Made by a program: the position numbers and the translations under genes
Assembly (NCBI RefSeq): GCF_020085105.1
Contig: NC_058043.1
Location: 13,339,167-13,403,166 of the forward strand
Reading direction: 5' to 3'
Origin: Siniperca chuatsi
Lineage: Eukaryota; Chordata; Actinopteri; Centrarchiformes; Sinipercidae
DNA: 64,000 nucleotides
Shown here: positions 1 to 12,600 of the stretch, one piece after another
How positions within the stretch are numbered: position 1 is the first letter of the stretch
Layout of the letters: every line of letters begins with the position of its first letter
Notes under the pieces: model-generated
Databases searched by the model: none
What the model was told of the DNA's origin: nothing
Seen by the model: the letters and a program-made list of their open reading frames with translations, nothing else

Positions 1-3000
1 TGACTTCCTCCCAACATGTCACTGAACAGGATCTCATTACAACACATCAGTCAATATGAGATCATTGTGTCCCATGGGTCGACCTTTGCCTTGGCCTTTG
101 CTGCCATAATGAAAAGAAGCAGTAGGGTTTGGGGCAGCTATCAGCCTGTACTGAAGAGATACTGTAAAACTGAACAAAAAGACATTCATTCCATAAATCT
201 GCCAGCTGTATCTGAAGCTGAATGTCTGTTCCCCAACATTGTATGGTCCTGCTTTTGAAGAAATACACATAACTTCTCTGATGCTTTAGGGAAAATGTTT
301 TTTATCCTGAGCTTCCAATAAACTACGCAACTCCAAAACAAAGGTGAATCTCTACAGAATGTATGACAGACTATGACTAAGCTGATTTCTATTAGCACTT
401 AACGTTATGGGTTGTGTGATACAATCATGAGTAAGCACAGAAAAGAGTATCAAAGCAGTAATATCATTTTCACCATTGAATCCGGCGGCATAACACACAT
501 GAGCACAACACAGTATGACCACAGGCGACTGTAACCCAAACCTTCATAATATAAAGAGAAAATGAGTCATTAGCATCTAATTACAATAAGTTTGAGGCAA
601 ATTGTTTCAAGACGGTATATCAGAAGAACAGAGATGATAATGGGAGCACCTTGGAAACTAAACTCCCAAATCTGAACTGCAATAACACCATCATAAAGCT
701 TAATGGAAATGTATTATTCAGACAGGAAACATAATTGCAGTGTTGCAATCTGAATAATACATTTCTCTAACTGAAAGTGCAATAACATCCCTTTGAAATG
801 TTTTGAACTCAGTCCACAGGGCTGATGAAATCATCATCAAGTGATTTCAGTATTTCTTACACTCAGTGTTATTAATTTTGATGTCTTTTAGGGCAACAAT
901 TAAATAAATGCATACATATTGGAGTCATTATTTCCCAACCAAAATATTATTCCTGTCTGTTTTTCTTAGTCACTTTCCAAAATGTGGTCAAATTTGGTGA
1001 CTTTGAATTTCTCAGATAATCTTTAAGCAGCTATAATCAATATTTTTATAATAACAATACATCAAATGGCAATACGAAAGCAAAGTGACAATATGAAAGG
1101 GGTCGCTCGTAGTGATGAACCTACAGAGAATAATCACCTGAATCTGCAGCTCCCTTCGACTTTACGGAGCTTTATAGTGAGTTTCAGCTTTAACTGTCCT
1201 CAACTTTCCTGTTTTGGTTCACTCTCACCGCTCACAGCAGGCAGTGAAAAAGCTCTAAAAACTCCACAGTACACTACCTACTCAGCACCAAAGAGCAGAC
1301 AGACAAAGTTAGTGAATAGCTGGTGAACATAGTGGAGCATTTAGCAGCTAAAGGGCCAGATTCCCTCAGGAGAAGGCGGAGACCAAAAACAAAGCTAAAA
1401 GAGAGTGAATATTGAACTTCCATTCGCTAGGTGGCCAGAAACACGACTCCAAATTAATGATAATGCTGCTCCATAACTGCTGGATGTGTAAATAACCAGC
1501 AGTTTGCTAGTAAGTTCGCCGTATCCAATCAAAAGGCGATGATATGTCGACATTGTTCACAACTTGTTTCTGCTGCCCCCAAGTGGCCAAAAAAATCAGT
1601 TATTGCAGGTTTAAGGATTAAGTGTTCTTTTATCTTCCTACTTCTTATTAACAAGACTACTGTTATAGCTCATGAAAAGTTGATGTGTTGGGAGATAATT
1701 GGTTTTAATTGGACAAAAACCTTCATGTTTGGGGGGGCTGGGACTCATAACCTCAGAATTTCTAAAATCCTGGCTACAGCCCGTCATATAATTGCAAGTC
1801 ATATAATAATGCAGTATAGGTGTTGGGACGTGGATGAAATCATTATAAAGTCATCTGTGCATACAGTGGGTGTGATGTCACAGCATACTGGCAACAGCAT
1901 TACTGATCCCACTCTCCTCCAGTAGCTGCATCACATCAGCACATCAGGCTAGACCAGTTCACTGACTGTCCTCCTGGCACTAAGCCCACTGGTGTAACAC
2001 AGACATTTTCTCAGGAGTCTTCCCTCTGTTGCAGTTTGAAACGGGCCACAGTAGTGAGCGGTAAATACTTTGAGCTCATCGTCAGTTATTAAAATAAGTT
2101 CCAGGAATGCTGCTGGACAGTGAGCAGGTTTCTGAGGGGTGACGGGACTCTCGCTCCGACTGTCTATGTGTCTCTGAATGCTGATGTCATTCCCCTGGTC
2201 TTACCAGGCGACAGGATGACTCCAGCCCGAGTAAACTGAGGAGCCAACAGTTAAATATGGAGCTCCAAAACAGGGACCTGTAGTAAATTAATTCCCTCAT
2301 TCAGAAAGTGTTTCAATAAATTTTAAAGGACGTACATTACATCAATGTTGAATTTGGTAGAGGTTCAGGGGTGGAAAGTAATTAAGTACGGTACTTGGGT
2401 TTGAGCTACTTGTATATTACTCAAGTATTTTCTACAACTTTATACTTCTAGCCCACTACATTTAAGAGGGGAATATTGTACTTTTTACTCCACTAGTTAC
2501 TCTAGTTACTTGCAGAATAAGATATTACATAAAAACACAAGCTACTGCATGATGATTTTATAAAATATGATGCGTTGTCATAAATTAAACTAACCAAAAT
2601 TATGATGACAGGAAAAGTAGCTCCCCTACAACCAACTACACTCACAGGGGCCATTTTTCTTCACAACAAATGCTTTTGATACTTTGAGTACTTTTTGTTC
2701 ATAATATTTCTGTACTTTTACAAAAGCAGGATTTTAAATTCTGGAATTTTACTTGTAATGGAGTATTTTCACATTGTAGTGCTGCTACTTTTATTTAAGT
2801 AGCACCACTGGTTATATTCATGTATCACACATCTGTGCATTGTGTTTACGTCTTATTCCTGTTGCTCTTTTGCTGCACCGTTGAAAGGAAAAGTTTAACA
2901 CAAACTTTTGAAGTTGTAAACATATAGGAATGTTTAGGATGACAATAACTAGTGGAAAATACAGTACAGACCTCTGAGCTGATGAAAGAAAACTCTTTAA

Positions 3001-3831
3001 AATCTTATGGATATATTCAAAACTGTTCTGCTCTGGCACCTTATCAGATGAAATATTAACCACAAATCTTCAAGAGAGATAAATTAAGGCCGCCTCTTAT
3101 TTAAAGTCATGCAGTAAACATTTCCAAAGATTTACAGGCAGAACTGTTGTTATAATTTATTCATAATTCATAATTTATTTTCTGGAGGACGGGAACAGGG
3201 CTTATGAGTGTTCCAGTCAGACTGAAAGACACATCAAAAACAGCTGTTGGCAAACAGCTGATCAGAGAACAAACATGGTCACAAAGACACACATGTACAA
3301 GTCATAGACACGCAGCCCTACACACTATAGGACACCTTAGTATCTCCACTCCTCTATGTGAGAAGTCAGCATCAGACCTAAACTGCTCTGGAAAAATCGC
3401 TTAGAACCCCTTTTTTCCCTTCTTCAGAAATCACTGCCCGCCAGCTGAGTCAGCAAGCCTACTCTCATCCACTCTCCACTTACTGTAAATCATCTTCTAT
3501 TAACTCAGAGCTCAGGCTTCTCTTGCTGTACATGCCGCACATAAACATGCTAAAACACCTGCACCCAGTTCAGAGTTATGGCTGTAACAATGATTTAGCA
3601 AATCCGAGGACTGGTGCGGCATAGAAATGCTGACTGTAGTAGCCACACATCTCAAATTACAGCTTTTAACTGCCCTGAAAATGAAAATTCAAGATATAGT
3701 GAACATTTTGCACGAGGAGCAGGTGCAGATACAAAATACCAAACATTTAAACTGACTATGTAAGGTGCAACCAAATGTCAAAACCACACAGGACACATTG
3801 GGCAAGCTCAGTGCCGCATTCACCCACTCAC
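1..3831 (-). other. intron 1 of the integrin alpha gene (no exon seen)
   Basis: This stretch lies 3' of the integrin signal-peptide exon on the minus strand, so it should be its first intron. I looked on the minus strand for the expected continuation (a Gly-Ala-Pro 'VGAP' FG-GAP strand after the Trp codon) and found none. Reading frames here are short and AT-rich. The only structured content is the hAT-type MITE at 2366-2810. Confidence 0.6.
2366..2810. mobile_element. hAT-type MITE, family A (copy 1)
   Basis: It begins with a degenerate CAGGGGTGGAAAGTAA and ends with AGCACCACTG. The body is rich in 'acttttacttaagta' motifs and in the block 'tacttctagcccactaca', shared with the copies at 14689, 28488, 30930, 41657 and 53573. 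The flanks show no clean target duplication, so this is an older or end-damaged copy. It has no coding capacity. Confidence 0.7.
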
Positions 3832-4049
3832 CAGCTCTGAGGCTCTGGGGTGAGCTGTTGGTGAAGTGCTAGAGAGAAACCAAAAAAGGTGCCACGGTCT
3901 CCCAACTTATGCAGTGTGTGAGTTGTATCCAGGTTAAAGCCCCACACTTGGCTTAAAAGGGTCAACAGAGCCCAGAGGAGGGCAGTCCACGGATGAGAGG
4001 AACAAGAGGAGAGGGAGACAGTGTTCCCAAGGCTCACCAGGGTTGCCAT
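3832..4049 (-). CDS. itga7: integrin alpha (alpha-7-like), first coding exon, partial
   Basis: This 218-nt exon starts at ATG 4049 and ends at a GT donor (gtgagt, plus-strand 3826-3831) in phase 2. It encodes 72 residues plus two bases. A hydrophobic signal peptide (about residues 18-38, with TALLWALLTLLSQVWG) is followed by mature sequence starting FNLDT. The first half-blade of the FG-GAP beta-propeller follows (FFGFSLALHQQL). FNLD directly after the signal peptide marks the laminin-binding alpha-3/6/7 subgroup, and the end PEPQSW resembles alpha-7 (LHRQLQPRPQSW, recalled from memory). Such subunits pair with beta-1 at the plasma membrane as laminin receptors. All further exons lie beyond the left edge. 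The subgroup is secure; alpha-7 rather than alpha-6 or alpha-3 is an inference from one short block. Confidence 0.78.
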
Positions 4050-5500
4050 AGCAAGGTGCAGAGCAAGTTCAGTTCAAGAAGAGTGCAGAGGAGAATCCTT
4101 TTATGGCTCCCAGAGAGCTAATAGAGAAAAAAAAAGGTGTAAAAAATCCTGTGTAGTCTCCTCTCCTGTCCCCTCCACTCTGGATGCCTCCCTTGTTTCC
4201 AATCCTCTTTCTCTTCTTCCCTCGCTCCGTCGTGCTGGCTCTCAACTCCGTTTGCTGCTGTCAGTCTGAAGAGCAGGCTGTGAAAATGTGGCCGCTACTA
4301 GTATATGTGTGTGAGTGTGTTTCTCTCAATGCATGTGCGCCTCCCCCTCCTCTGTGCTCAGAGGGAGACAGAGGACAAGTGCCTTGAATAGCCCGCTCAC
4401 TCCTCCCCCCTTCCCTCAGTCCCTCGACCACCCTCCCTCCCCTCTCTCAGCTGACATCAACACTCAAGGGACTGCTGCCAAAATACCAGGCAAGGTTGTC
4501 AAGATACTTGGAGGCTATTGAATAGAGAGAGAGGGTGAAAAGACAGCAGACTGTTTTATCTGTTGGGTTCACACGGTCCAAAGTGATTCTTTCTGTGGCC
4601 ACTCGTTGGTGCAGGTGCTTGTAGATCTGAGGAACATGAAAGGGAAAAACTTGCGGTACAATCTGGAAGGCGATCTGGAATGACTCTGGTTGACAAAAGC
4701 GGCCGAAATGTGCACAGTGACCCAGGAAACCTTATTACAAACCTTTAGCTCTTCTGGAAAGGGAGAGTGGGAGAAATGGCTGTGCCACAACATAGCAATG
4801 TTCAGACATAATCAGGGAAATTGCAGGACTCCAATAAAGCATATCAAGTGTGATTTTATTTATTCACTGATATGAATTATAGGTGTTTTGCCTCAATGAT
4901 TCTCCATACATTTTCCAACAAGTAGCTCAAATAAACGACACAATGCCAGCCCACCTCAGTTATGCCCTCTCACCCACAGCTGCTGTTTTAACCAGCTGAT
5001 TTCTGTTTCTCTTGAGTCAGTCTGTGTGCAGCTGTCAGTGTGTCACCTCAACTGTTCCACACAATAAACCTCACACTCAACAGTTGCACACAACAACGAC
5101 ATGAGAAGATGAAATACTTGATTCCGAGGAAGGACTTGACCTTGCAGTTTTTACTTCACCTTCACAGTTAGGCTGGGTTGATGTGATTTTGGATTAAAAA
5201 AACAATTGTTAAGAGGGATGCGACTTTAGGTGGATATTCATATTTCCAATCAAGTGTTCGCATCACATTTTCTTGCAGCTAAAAGTGCAAGGTGAATATA
5301 GTTCTTTCTGATAGTATCCCACAGGCCTGACCTGCTTGTGCCAAGTAGATACAGGCGATATATCAAAGTGAAGATGCAAATATTTTAAATTGATTACAGA
5401 GGTTGGGACACACTGTTGGGACATTAACTCCACTGTGCACCAACACAAAAAAAGACATCTCAGAGTTTATTCTGTGGAGCTTTCCCAGTTCTTAACATAT
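4050..5500. other. 5' flank of the integrin gene; no other gene seen
   Basis: This region is upstream of the minus-strand integrin start codon. The first 450 bases are pyrimidine-rich on the plus strand (stretches such as ctccccctcctct), which would suit a 5' UTR or promoter of the integrin gene, but I see no convincing TATA box or initiator. The remainder is unremarkable AT-rich DNA with short, unassignable frames. Confidence 0.35.
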
Positions 5501-5933
5501 ACTCAGTGGCCACTTTATTAAGTACACCTGTACAATCTAATGCAGTCCAGTACAACAGCCCTTTACAAAGTTTATAATGTTCAGTTTTTGGTAACATTGT
5601 CGGAAATGTGTAAATTCAATGATATGTTTTAGCACTGAGGTCATAGCTGGTGTTGTACTGGATTACATTATGTTATTTTAACTTCACGTTAACATAAATG
5701 AGGGGGACAGAATATTAGAAACACCACAAATATAATGCAGTCCAGTACAACAACATCACTAACTATGACCTCAGTGCTAAAACATATAATTCAAATAACA
5801 CATCGACGACAGTGTCGAAAAAAACAAACTGAACATTACAGGCATCATAAAAGTATGTAGAACTTTATGGCAGAACTGTTGAATTGGATCGCATTAGACT
5901 GTACAGGTGTACCTAATAAAGTGGACACTGAGT
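5501..5933. mobile_element. fold-back MITE with very long inverted repeats, family B
   Basis: The left end ACTCAGTGGCCACTTTATTA is mirrored by the right end TAATAAAGTGGACACTGAGT. The complementarity continues inward, with breaks: 'gcactgaggtcatag' near 5633 pairs with 'ctatgacctcagtgc' near 5765, and 'aatgttcagttttt' near 5576 pairs with the right arm near 5827. Nearly the whole element is therefore one imperfect hairpin of about 190-bp arms with no coding capacity. I cannot assign a transposon superfamily with certainty. Related, less complete copies lie at 6506 and 27455. Confidence 0.75.
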
Positions 5934-6505
5934 GTATTCTGTGTATGGTTTTGAGTTGAGACAGTTTATGCTTTACATTGTAAGAGCAGTTATGAATTTT
6001 AGAACAGAAAACAAACTATTCCTCGTCACTCAAGTTATAAGCTCTAAGTTTCTTACCCATTTTTTGTCTAATAGTATCAGTGTTTGCTAGCAGCCTATTC
6101 ATAAAGTTTTTATAGAACTTGGACATACCGTTCAATACTGTAATTATTAAGTATATCCTCAATTTTAGATGGTTTGTTTTCTCCGTTTTCCTCATTTTGG
6201 TTGGTGTGATTTTACTGCCTGAAAATTCAGCTGAGAAGTTAGCTTTGAGCGTTGACAAGGTAGCAAAGTTCCTTAACAAAACTTGCACATTAAGGAGTAT
6301 TAAAATTGACCTAAGATTAGTGTCTCTGGGCACTTTCATCAATGTCCAAACACACACCAGGTTATTGGAGGGATGAGGCTGTATTCCTCTCATGTGATCT
6401 GGTTGGCATCATGAATCAGCTTCTCCTGTCCAACACACTCTGCCCCCTGCTGCCCTTATGTGGTATTAATAAAAAGATCTGATTTTTATGCTTTCCTTAT
6501 AGACT

Positions 6506-6765
6506 AAGTTGCCAGTTTATTAGGTACACCTAGCTAAAACTAATGCAGTCTAATATAACAGTACTGCCATAAATCCTACTGTCATGAAGGTTATAATGTT
6601 GAGTTTTTGTTTTAGAGAGGTGTTGATTCAATTGTATGGTAATTCTGGAGGACGTAGCTTGTGGTGCTGATGACCTGTATTGCTCTATACTAACAGGTGT
6701 TACTATTATTTTGTTCACCCCATTTATATCAGTGAGGGTAGGCTAAATAATAGAAACACCTCTCT
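6506..6765. repeat. family B MITE relative (degenerate copy)
   Basis: It shares 'tttattaggtacacct' and 'taatgcagtctaatataacag' with the fold-back element at 5501. It shares 'gttataatgttgagtttttgtt', 'gaggtgttgattc' and 'ttatatca' with the copy near 27455. The right end is not sharply defined. Confidence 0.5.
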
Positions 6766-6770
6766 GTCAT

Positions 6771-7075
6771 GGGATCACCAGAATTATTAAAATTCATCCT
6801 GAGGGGAACATGAATGACTTTACCAAGTTTCATGGAAACACATCAAATAGTTGTTGAGACATTTTACTAAAAACAAAAAAATGTGGCGCTAAAAGAAAAG
6901 TTAGAGGATCACCATTTCATCCTCTGGGGGCCATGAATATCTGTTCAACATTTAATGGCAATCCATCCAATAGTTGATGATGTTGGATGGATGGATGATA
7001 TATTTCAGTCTGGACCACAGTAGTTTGTCAACCAACCAACTGACATCCTTACAGCCATCCAGCTAGCATGGTTAA
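6771..7075. repeat. interspersed repeat of unknown class
   Basis: The text reads like a dispersed fish repeat ('aaattcatcctgaggggaacatgaatg', then 'ccatccaatagttgatg' and a short ggatggatgga run). There is no ORF and the ends are not readable. The call rests on recognising its style; no second full copy lies in this window, though 13890-14030 has similar phrases ('ggatggattgatagg', 'gcgccatcatcaggtcaaa'). Confidence 0.3.
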
Positions 7076-8224
7076 AAACAACAAACGTCAATAGATCAAT
7101 AGTTTTATATCTTACCTGGAAATGTGTTAACACTTATCTTTTGTAATGGAAAAGATGTAAAAATATCAAAATATAAATGTTGGAAAGTTTTTATCACTTA
7201 TCCTCAGTAAGGGAACAGATTTAAAAATATAGAAACATAAATAATGCTGTCAAGTCTGTTTGTGTTTCCAGGCATGTGGGAAAGTTCGGCTTGCCTGTAT
7301 CTCTTTGGAGCATCTTGGCCGGAGCGAGAGCACTCATTGGGGAGTTTGTGCTTCGGTCAGCAGTTGCTCCCACACACAGCTCACAGGCTCAGTGCAGAGT
7401 CCTGAATAATTATCTACAACTTGATCAAAATTTTGATTTCTGATATCCTATAACATAGTGTGACCCCTGTCCGTTCTCAATGTGCCAGGCAGCTCCAATT
7501 TGAGATATAAATACCAAGAAGGATTCCACAGAGCAGAAGAAAAGGAAAAGGAAGAAAGGAATGGTGTGGGATGTCGAGAAAAATCTTAATGGCAGCTCGG
7601 GCAGGAGGCCAAACAAGAATGCCTTCAGACAGAACAAAGCACAGTCAGAGGGAAGGATGGAAGAAAGGGAAAGAGAGAAGAAGAAAGGGATGGAGAGGAA
7701 GAGAACAGTAGTGATGGCTGGCTGTAATGATTATCCGTCCATGACACTGGCATCTCTATATAAGTGCTCATTAGCAGTCTGAGCCACACTTCAAGGAGAG
7801 ATTTTATTTTAGACGGCAAGCAGGGAGCAGTACATACAGGCAGGGTCATTTTTCCTGTTATAGCCCCCTGAGATAGCTGCAGTCAGCACTATTACTGTAT
7901 TGATTAATGGATAGTGTGGGATGCTATAAGCGGTGCTGGTTATTATGGGATTAAATGCAAACGCGCCCACTCCGGCTATTTAACTGCACATGATCCCACA
8001 GGAAGAGGCTAAACTGAGCACAGTGGTTTTGTCACACTGTAGGTAATAACATTTGGTTACAACATTATGGATTTCATAACAAGCACTGATAGCATTCATC
8101 AGTATTACATAAGCACATAAAAAAAGCACATACTACTGCAACAAACTCCTCACTTGAGACAGCAAAAAGATGAACAACCATGTGAACACTACCATTCACA
8201 CTCATGTCAACAGTGTATATTAGG

Positions 8225-8525
8225 TTACAGCAGTCTAAAATAAGTTTTCCTCGAAATCACCATTCTCTGGCTGTCCCGAAATCTAGGCTCAAAACCAAAG
8301 CTGACTGAGCTTTTGCATTTGTGGCTCCCACCCTCTAGAACCGTCTCCTACCAGTTATAAAAAACTAAGAAGCTGTTAAAAACTCACCTGTTCCGAGTGT
8401 AGTTTTTATTGTTTTGTTGTTCTTTGTTATTTCTTATTTTCTGTTTTTAATTCTCTATTTTTCTTGGTGTTTGCATTGTACAGCACCTTGTAGCCTAATA
8501 AAGTTTACAAATGTAGGGCCTACTA
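8225..8525 (+). repeat. probable 3' end of a LINE
   Basis: A short degenerate frame ends in a 'LLKTHLFRV'-like phrase, followed by a T-rich 3' tail region and 'cctaataaagtttacaaatg'. That order (FK/LKTHLF, then a short UTR) is typical of the C-terminal end of fish L2/Rex-like LINEs, as at 14036. The frame is broken and the ends are approximate. Confidence 0.35.
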
Positions 8526-9069
8526 ACTTGACTTGGTTTTTCTTGGACTGAAAAACCTTTAATATCTCTGGAGATGCTGTAGGTTACACAACACAACAGA
8601 GTGTTGTTAGTGTTAACAGACCTACAGTATGTGGCTTATTTTAGTGCTGTGATACCATAGAGTCACTCGGTGCAAGTACTCTAGTCATTAATTTAAGTTG
8701 TATTACAATAATTAAAGGAACAGAGTGTTTCTTTATTGTACCCATCAGGGTTATACTTCATAGGTGGACCTCTACAGAGTCTAACCACCTCTTCATTCAT
8801 CCCTAGAAATAAACAGGACAACCATAAATCCTGTACATCAAGTGGTTAAAATACAGCACCTGATTGTAATCTTTGATCTCTGCGAGAAGTAGCCTATGCT
8901 TAATCATAATGAGACAAAACAGAGCAAAAGGTTTATTGTCTTGCATGTAAAACAATATTCTCAATAACAAGACCTGGTAGCACCAGTGTGCAGCATACAG
9001 TATCCCACTGTTTCCCTTTTCTATACAAAATAAAAGCGGAGCAGAGGCGTCCTCTAGTGGCAGTTGGAG

Positions 9070-9075
9070 TTTATT
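9070..9075 (-). terminator. candidate poly(A) signal for the Shisa-5-like gene
   Basis: Plus-strand TTTATT reads AATAAA on the minus strand, about 615 nt after the stop codon at 9691-9693. A second AATAAA on the same strand lies at 8932-8937. Which one is used cannot be told from sequence. Confidence 0.35.
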
Positions 9076-9690
9076 TTAAAAAAGAAGCATTTTTAACAGT
9101 GTTGCATCTTAATTTCAACCGTTGGCACCACAGGTCTCTTATAGGAGGGAAATCCCAAAACTCCTCAGTTGTTCAAGAATAAACCAAGACTGAGCGCAAC
9201 AATTCAAGTAGTATTTGTTGAGAGAATGTGAATGTGAATTGTTAATAAATACAGAACAATTATTTGCAGAATAAACATCGCCTTTACTGTTGTCTCCATG
9301 CTTAATGTGTTTGTAGTTTTTTATCATATATATATTTTCTCTCTCTACTAACTTGAAAAGTGTGTTTGGCACTTGTATTTATCGCCTGAAATTCAGCATT
9401 TTACAACACTTACATTAAAAAGTGGTCAGAAATCAAAATTGGATACTGCTAAACAAATGGCCATAACTGATTCATAAAGGTTTACCCATAAAACGCAGCA
9501 GCAAGATATAGAAATCACTTTTCGTAGGCTAGTTCAAATGAGGGACACATTAGCATAAATGTAGATTTCCAAAGATATATTTCATTCCTACAAAGGGGGT
9601 TTCCACTGTAATCCACACATTTCCCATGAGAATAGTGGTGCAACCAGGGTTTTAAAACTTGCTGTGTTTTGGTCTAGTTAGCTATCAGGT

Positions 9691-12600
9691 TTAGGGGTTT
9701 GGGCAATAAGAGGGGTTGTAGGGCAGCTGTGCAAGTTTGTCTGGATGTGGTTGCGGTTCATAAGGCTGGTCGGGGAAGGGATACATCGGGAGCCCTGGAG
9801 TGAATGCAACTGGAGAGTAAGCTGGATCGGCTAAAAAGACAAAAACAAATATTTGGTTTGTTGTTACTGAAAAAATGTTGTTGCTTTTCTAACTAAGATG
9901 TTGGCCTGTAACAATAATCATTAAAGGATAATGCTGGTGGTATTCTTTATTTTTTGACATGACAATGACAAGACTTCCCTATCGTGTCTGTTGCTCTCAG
10001 CCCAAAGCCCATTTTTTCCTATGTCAAAAATATATAGTTCCATATAGTATAGTCTAAATAATGCCCCTCCCACTAATTAAGTGGGAGGGGCATTATTTTA
10101 AAGTGTTTCTCCTCTTTCTGTATTACCATTAAAAAAAAATTATTTAAATGTTATCCTCAATGTTACTTAACATAGAAACATGGGACTCTCCCCAATAATA
10201 TAATGAGCCTATAGGTTTATGTTTTGACCACCAGTTTAAATTATTTTCACTTTACTCTCTGAGGAATTAAGACTTGTGTCCGTCTGTTTGGCATGGCAGA
10301 CAGGTCACCATTGCCGTGGCGAAGAAGCCGATCAGAGGTGCAAATCAGAGCGGTAGTGAATTCAATACATTTCAGCGTTGCAGTTGTAAACAAAACGCAG
10401 TGCCATAGTAGCTGAATTCACCCAAAATTGACCCAGAAATGAAAAGTGATTTACGCTGCAGATCTGTTTTCTCAACACTAATCTTTAGCTCCGGCCCACC
10501 ATGCATTCTGTGTGGATGTTTCTTGCTAACATGCACCTTGGTAGTCGTAGTTAACTTCTACCACAAACTCTTTACACAGACTTGTACCTTTGACTTTTTA
10601 TTAAGGAACCAGATATTTTGTAACTCAGTTGTTCATATTTTGTACTGATGAATCTGGAGAGTTTCATACCAATCCAAGCCATTGAAGTGCTCCAACTCTG
10701 ATTCACGTAACATTGTCCATAGGAAAAATGAATGGGACTTAAACCTTCAGAACCAGGGGCACCTGAAGTAACTCCAACTTGCAACTTTATTGGTTTGTAC
10801 AACAATGGAGCTCTATGGCACAGTGGAATAAGATATATGAGGCTTTAGGCACACGGGCAATACTTGTTGACTTTGTTGACTATAAAAAACATAGAATATC
10901 ACCAGACTTCTTCTTTAAAGATGATTATTGATGTCAGTAAATGCTAACAAACAACACTGACTTGTTAATAGGAATCGGATGATAACCCTTTAAATATACT
11001 GTATAGTTAATCACAGTACAAGCTGATACATAGCACCCTCTTTTTTTGGACAGGTGGACTAGCTTGGACAACTGGGTGACATCAACCAAGCCTGCTACAC
11101 CTGTATATTCCTCTCAGGTAGAGTCAGTCTAAAACGCACCAGCCCCTGCTTAGTAGAACTGTTAATAAATTAAATTAAATAACTCACTAGCTTCCAAGTA
11201 TGAGGGTGGTGGTGCTGAAGGGACGGCCGGGCCTCCATATCCAGGCAGGACATGTACAGGCTGGTAGCCTGGGTAGGAAGGCTGATATCCGGAGGGGAAG
11301 AGTGGCTGCTGGGGTGCGTTGTCTACAGCGGTGGTGTATAGCACAGCTACAGGTAAAGTCATAGACTGAGTTTGGTTTGAAAATAAGGTACTAATACTCT
11401 GTGATTTGTTTGCTGACTGAAACAAATTATGAGCATTAAATCCACTGGTATATCTCATCAGGTTTTTTGTTTGTTGCTATTCGCTCTCTTGTCGAGAGTA
11501 GTCTGGCCCTGTCCAAATGTAACAAAATCCAACTACCAGCACCTCTAAAGCTCACTAATTAACACATTGCATCATGTGTTTTTTAATCCCTACAAAAAAC
11601 GAAGCGTAAAAACGACAATTCTTGGTCGGGTTCATTTGCCAGGTAACCAATGGAGATTCAAGAAAGTTACTGGTCCCGTTGGTTGCCTGGCAACTGGTCA
11701 TGACCAACAAATATCTGGCACATAACCGCCCGTAAACTCTTTAAAATTATTAAGCGTACGGTCTAGACCTGCTTTATAGGAAAAGTGCAATGAGATAACT
11801 TCTGTTATGAATTGACGTTATATAAATAAAATTGAATTGAAATTGAAACTAACAATTGACCATTGTACGAATTAAACAAACAAGATACAATGTGTTAATT
11901 GGTGAGCTTCAGAGGTGCAGGTACGCAGTTTTGTTTTACTTTTTTAACCTTTGTACAGAGCCAGGAGAGCTGTTTCCCCCTGTTTCCAGTCTTTGTGCTA
12001 AGCTAAGTTAGCCGGCTCCTGGTGGTAACTTCATATTTAGCTTAGCATACAGTCATGAGAGTGGTATCAGTCTTTTCATGTAACTCTCGGCAAGAAAGCA
12101 AATAAGACTGTTTTCCGAACTTTGGACTTTTCCTTTAACAGTAGCTGCAATTGCTTGCACTTACAGTACATAAACATTTTTTAGACTGTAGTTGCCTGCA
12201 CAAATTAAACTGTAACCAAAAATGTGTCCTACTTTGGTTCCTATGGTTGCGTCCTTTGCGACACTTCTTGTAGAACAAGCAGCAAGGAGCCACACAGCAG
12301 ACGATGAGACCCACACAGAGGATAATGGGGAAAATAGTCCCTAAGATGCTTCCCAGAAGCATAGCAATGTAGTGTTTTTTCTTATCGCTAGGACTGGGGG
12401 GAAAGACACAGAATTATTAAAAAGTATAATGATTAAAACAATTGCATTTCTTAAAATGCAGATATTGTTTCTTATCCTGTCTTTTTGAAACGAATGAAAC
12501 AGGTTTAAAACTGGGGGCAGACCTTCCAGCACAGCCTTCTTGTTTTAGACTGTATTTCTTTAAACTGCAGCAGTGCTTTTTTTCGCAGCTTCCACAGCAG

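Noticed and set aside
1539-1925. 128-codon plus-strand frame in the integrin intron
   Set aside because: Low-complexity, no family resemblance and no promoter or splice context; likely chance.
6016-6393. 125-codon minus-strand frame ending in KKLRAYNLSDEE
   Set aside because: It is long for this AT-rich DNA but has no recognisable domain, no plausible splice partners, and sits between two MITE copies. A protein search would be needed before calling it a gene.
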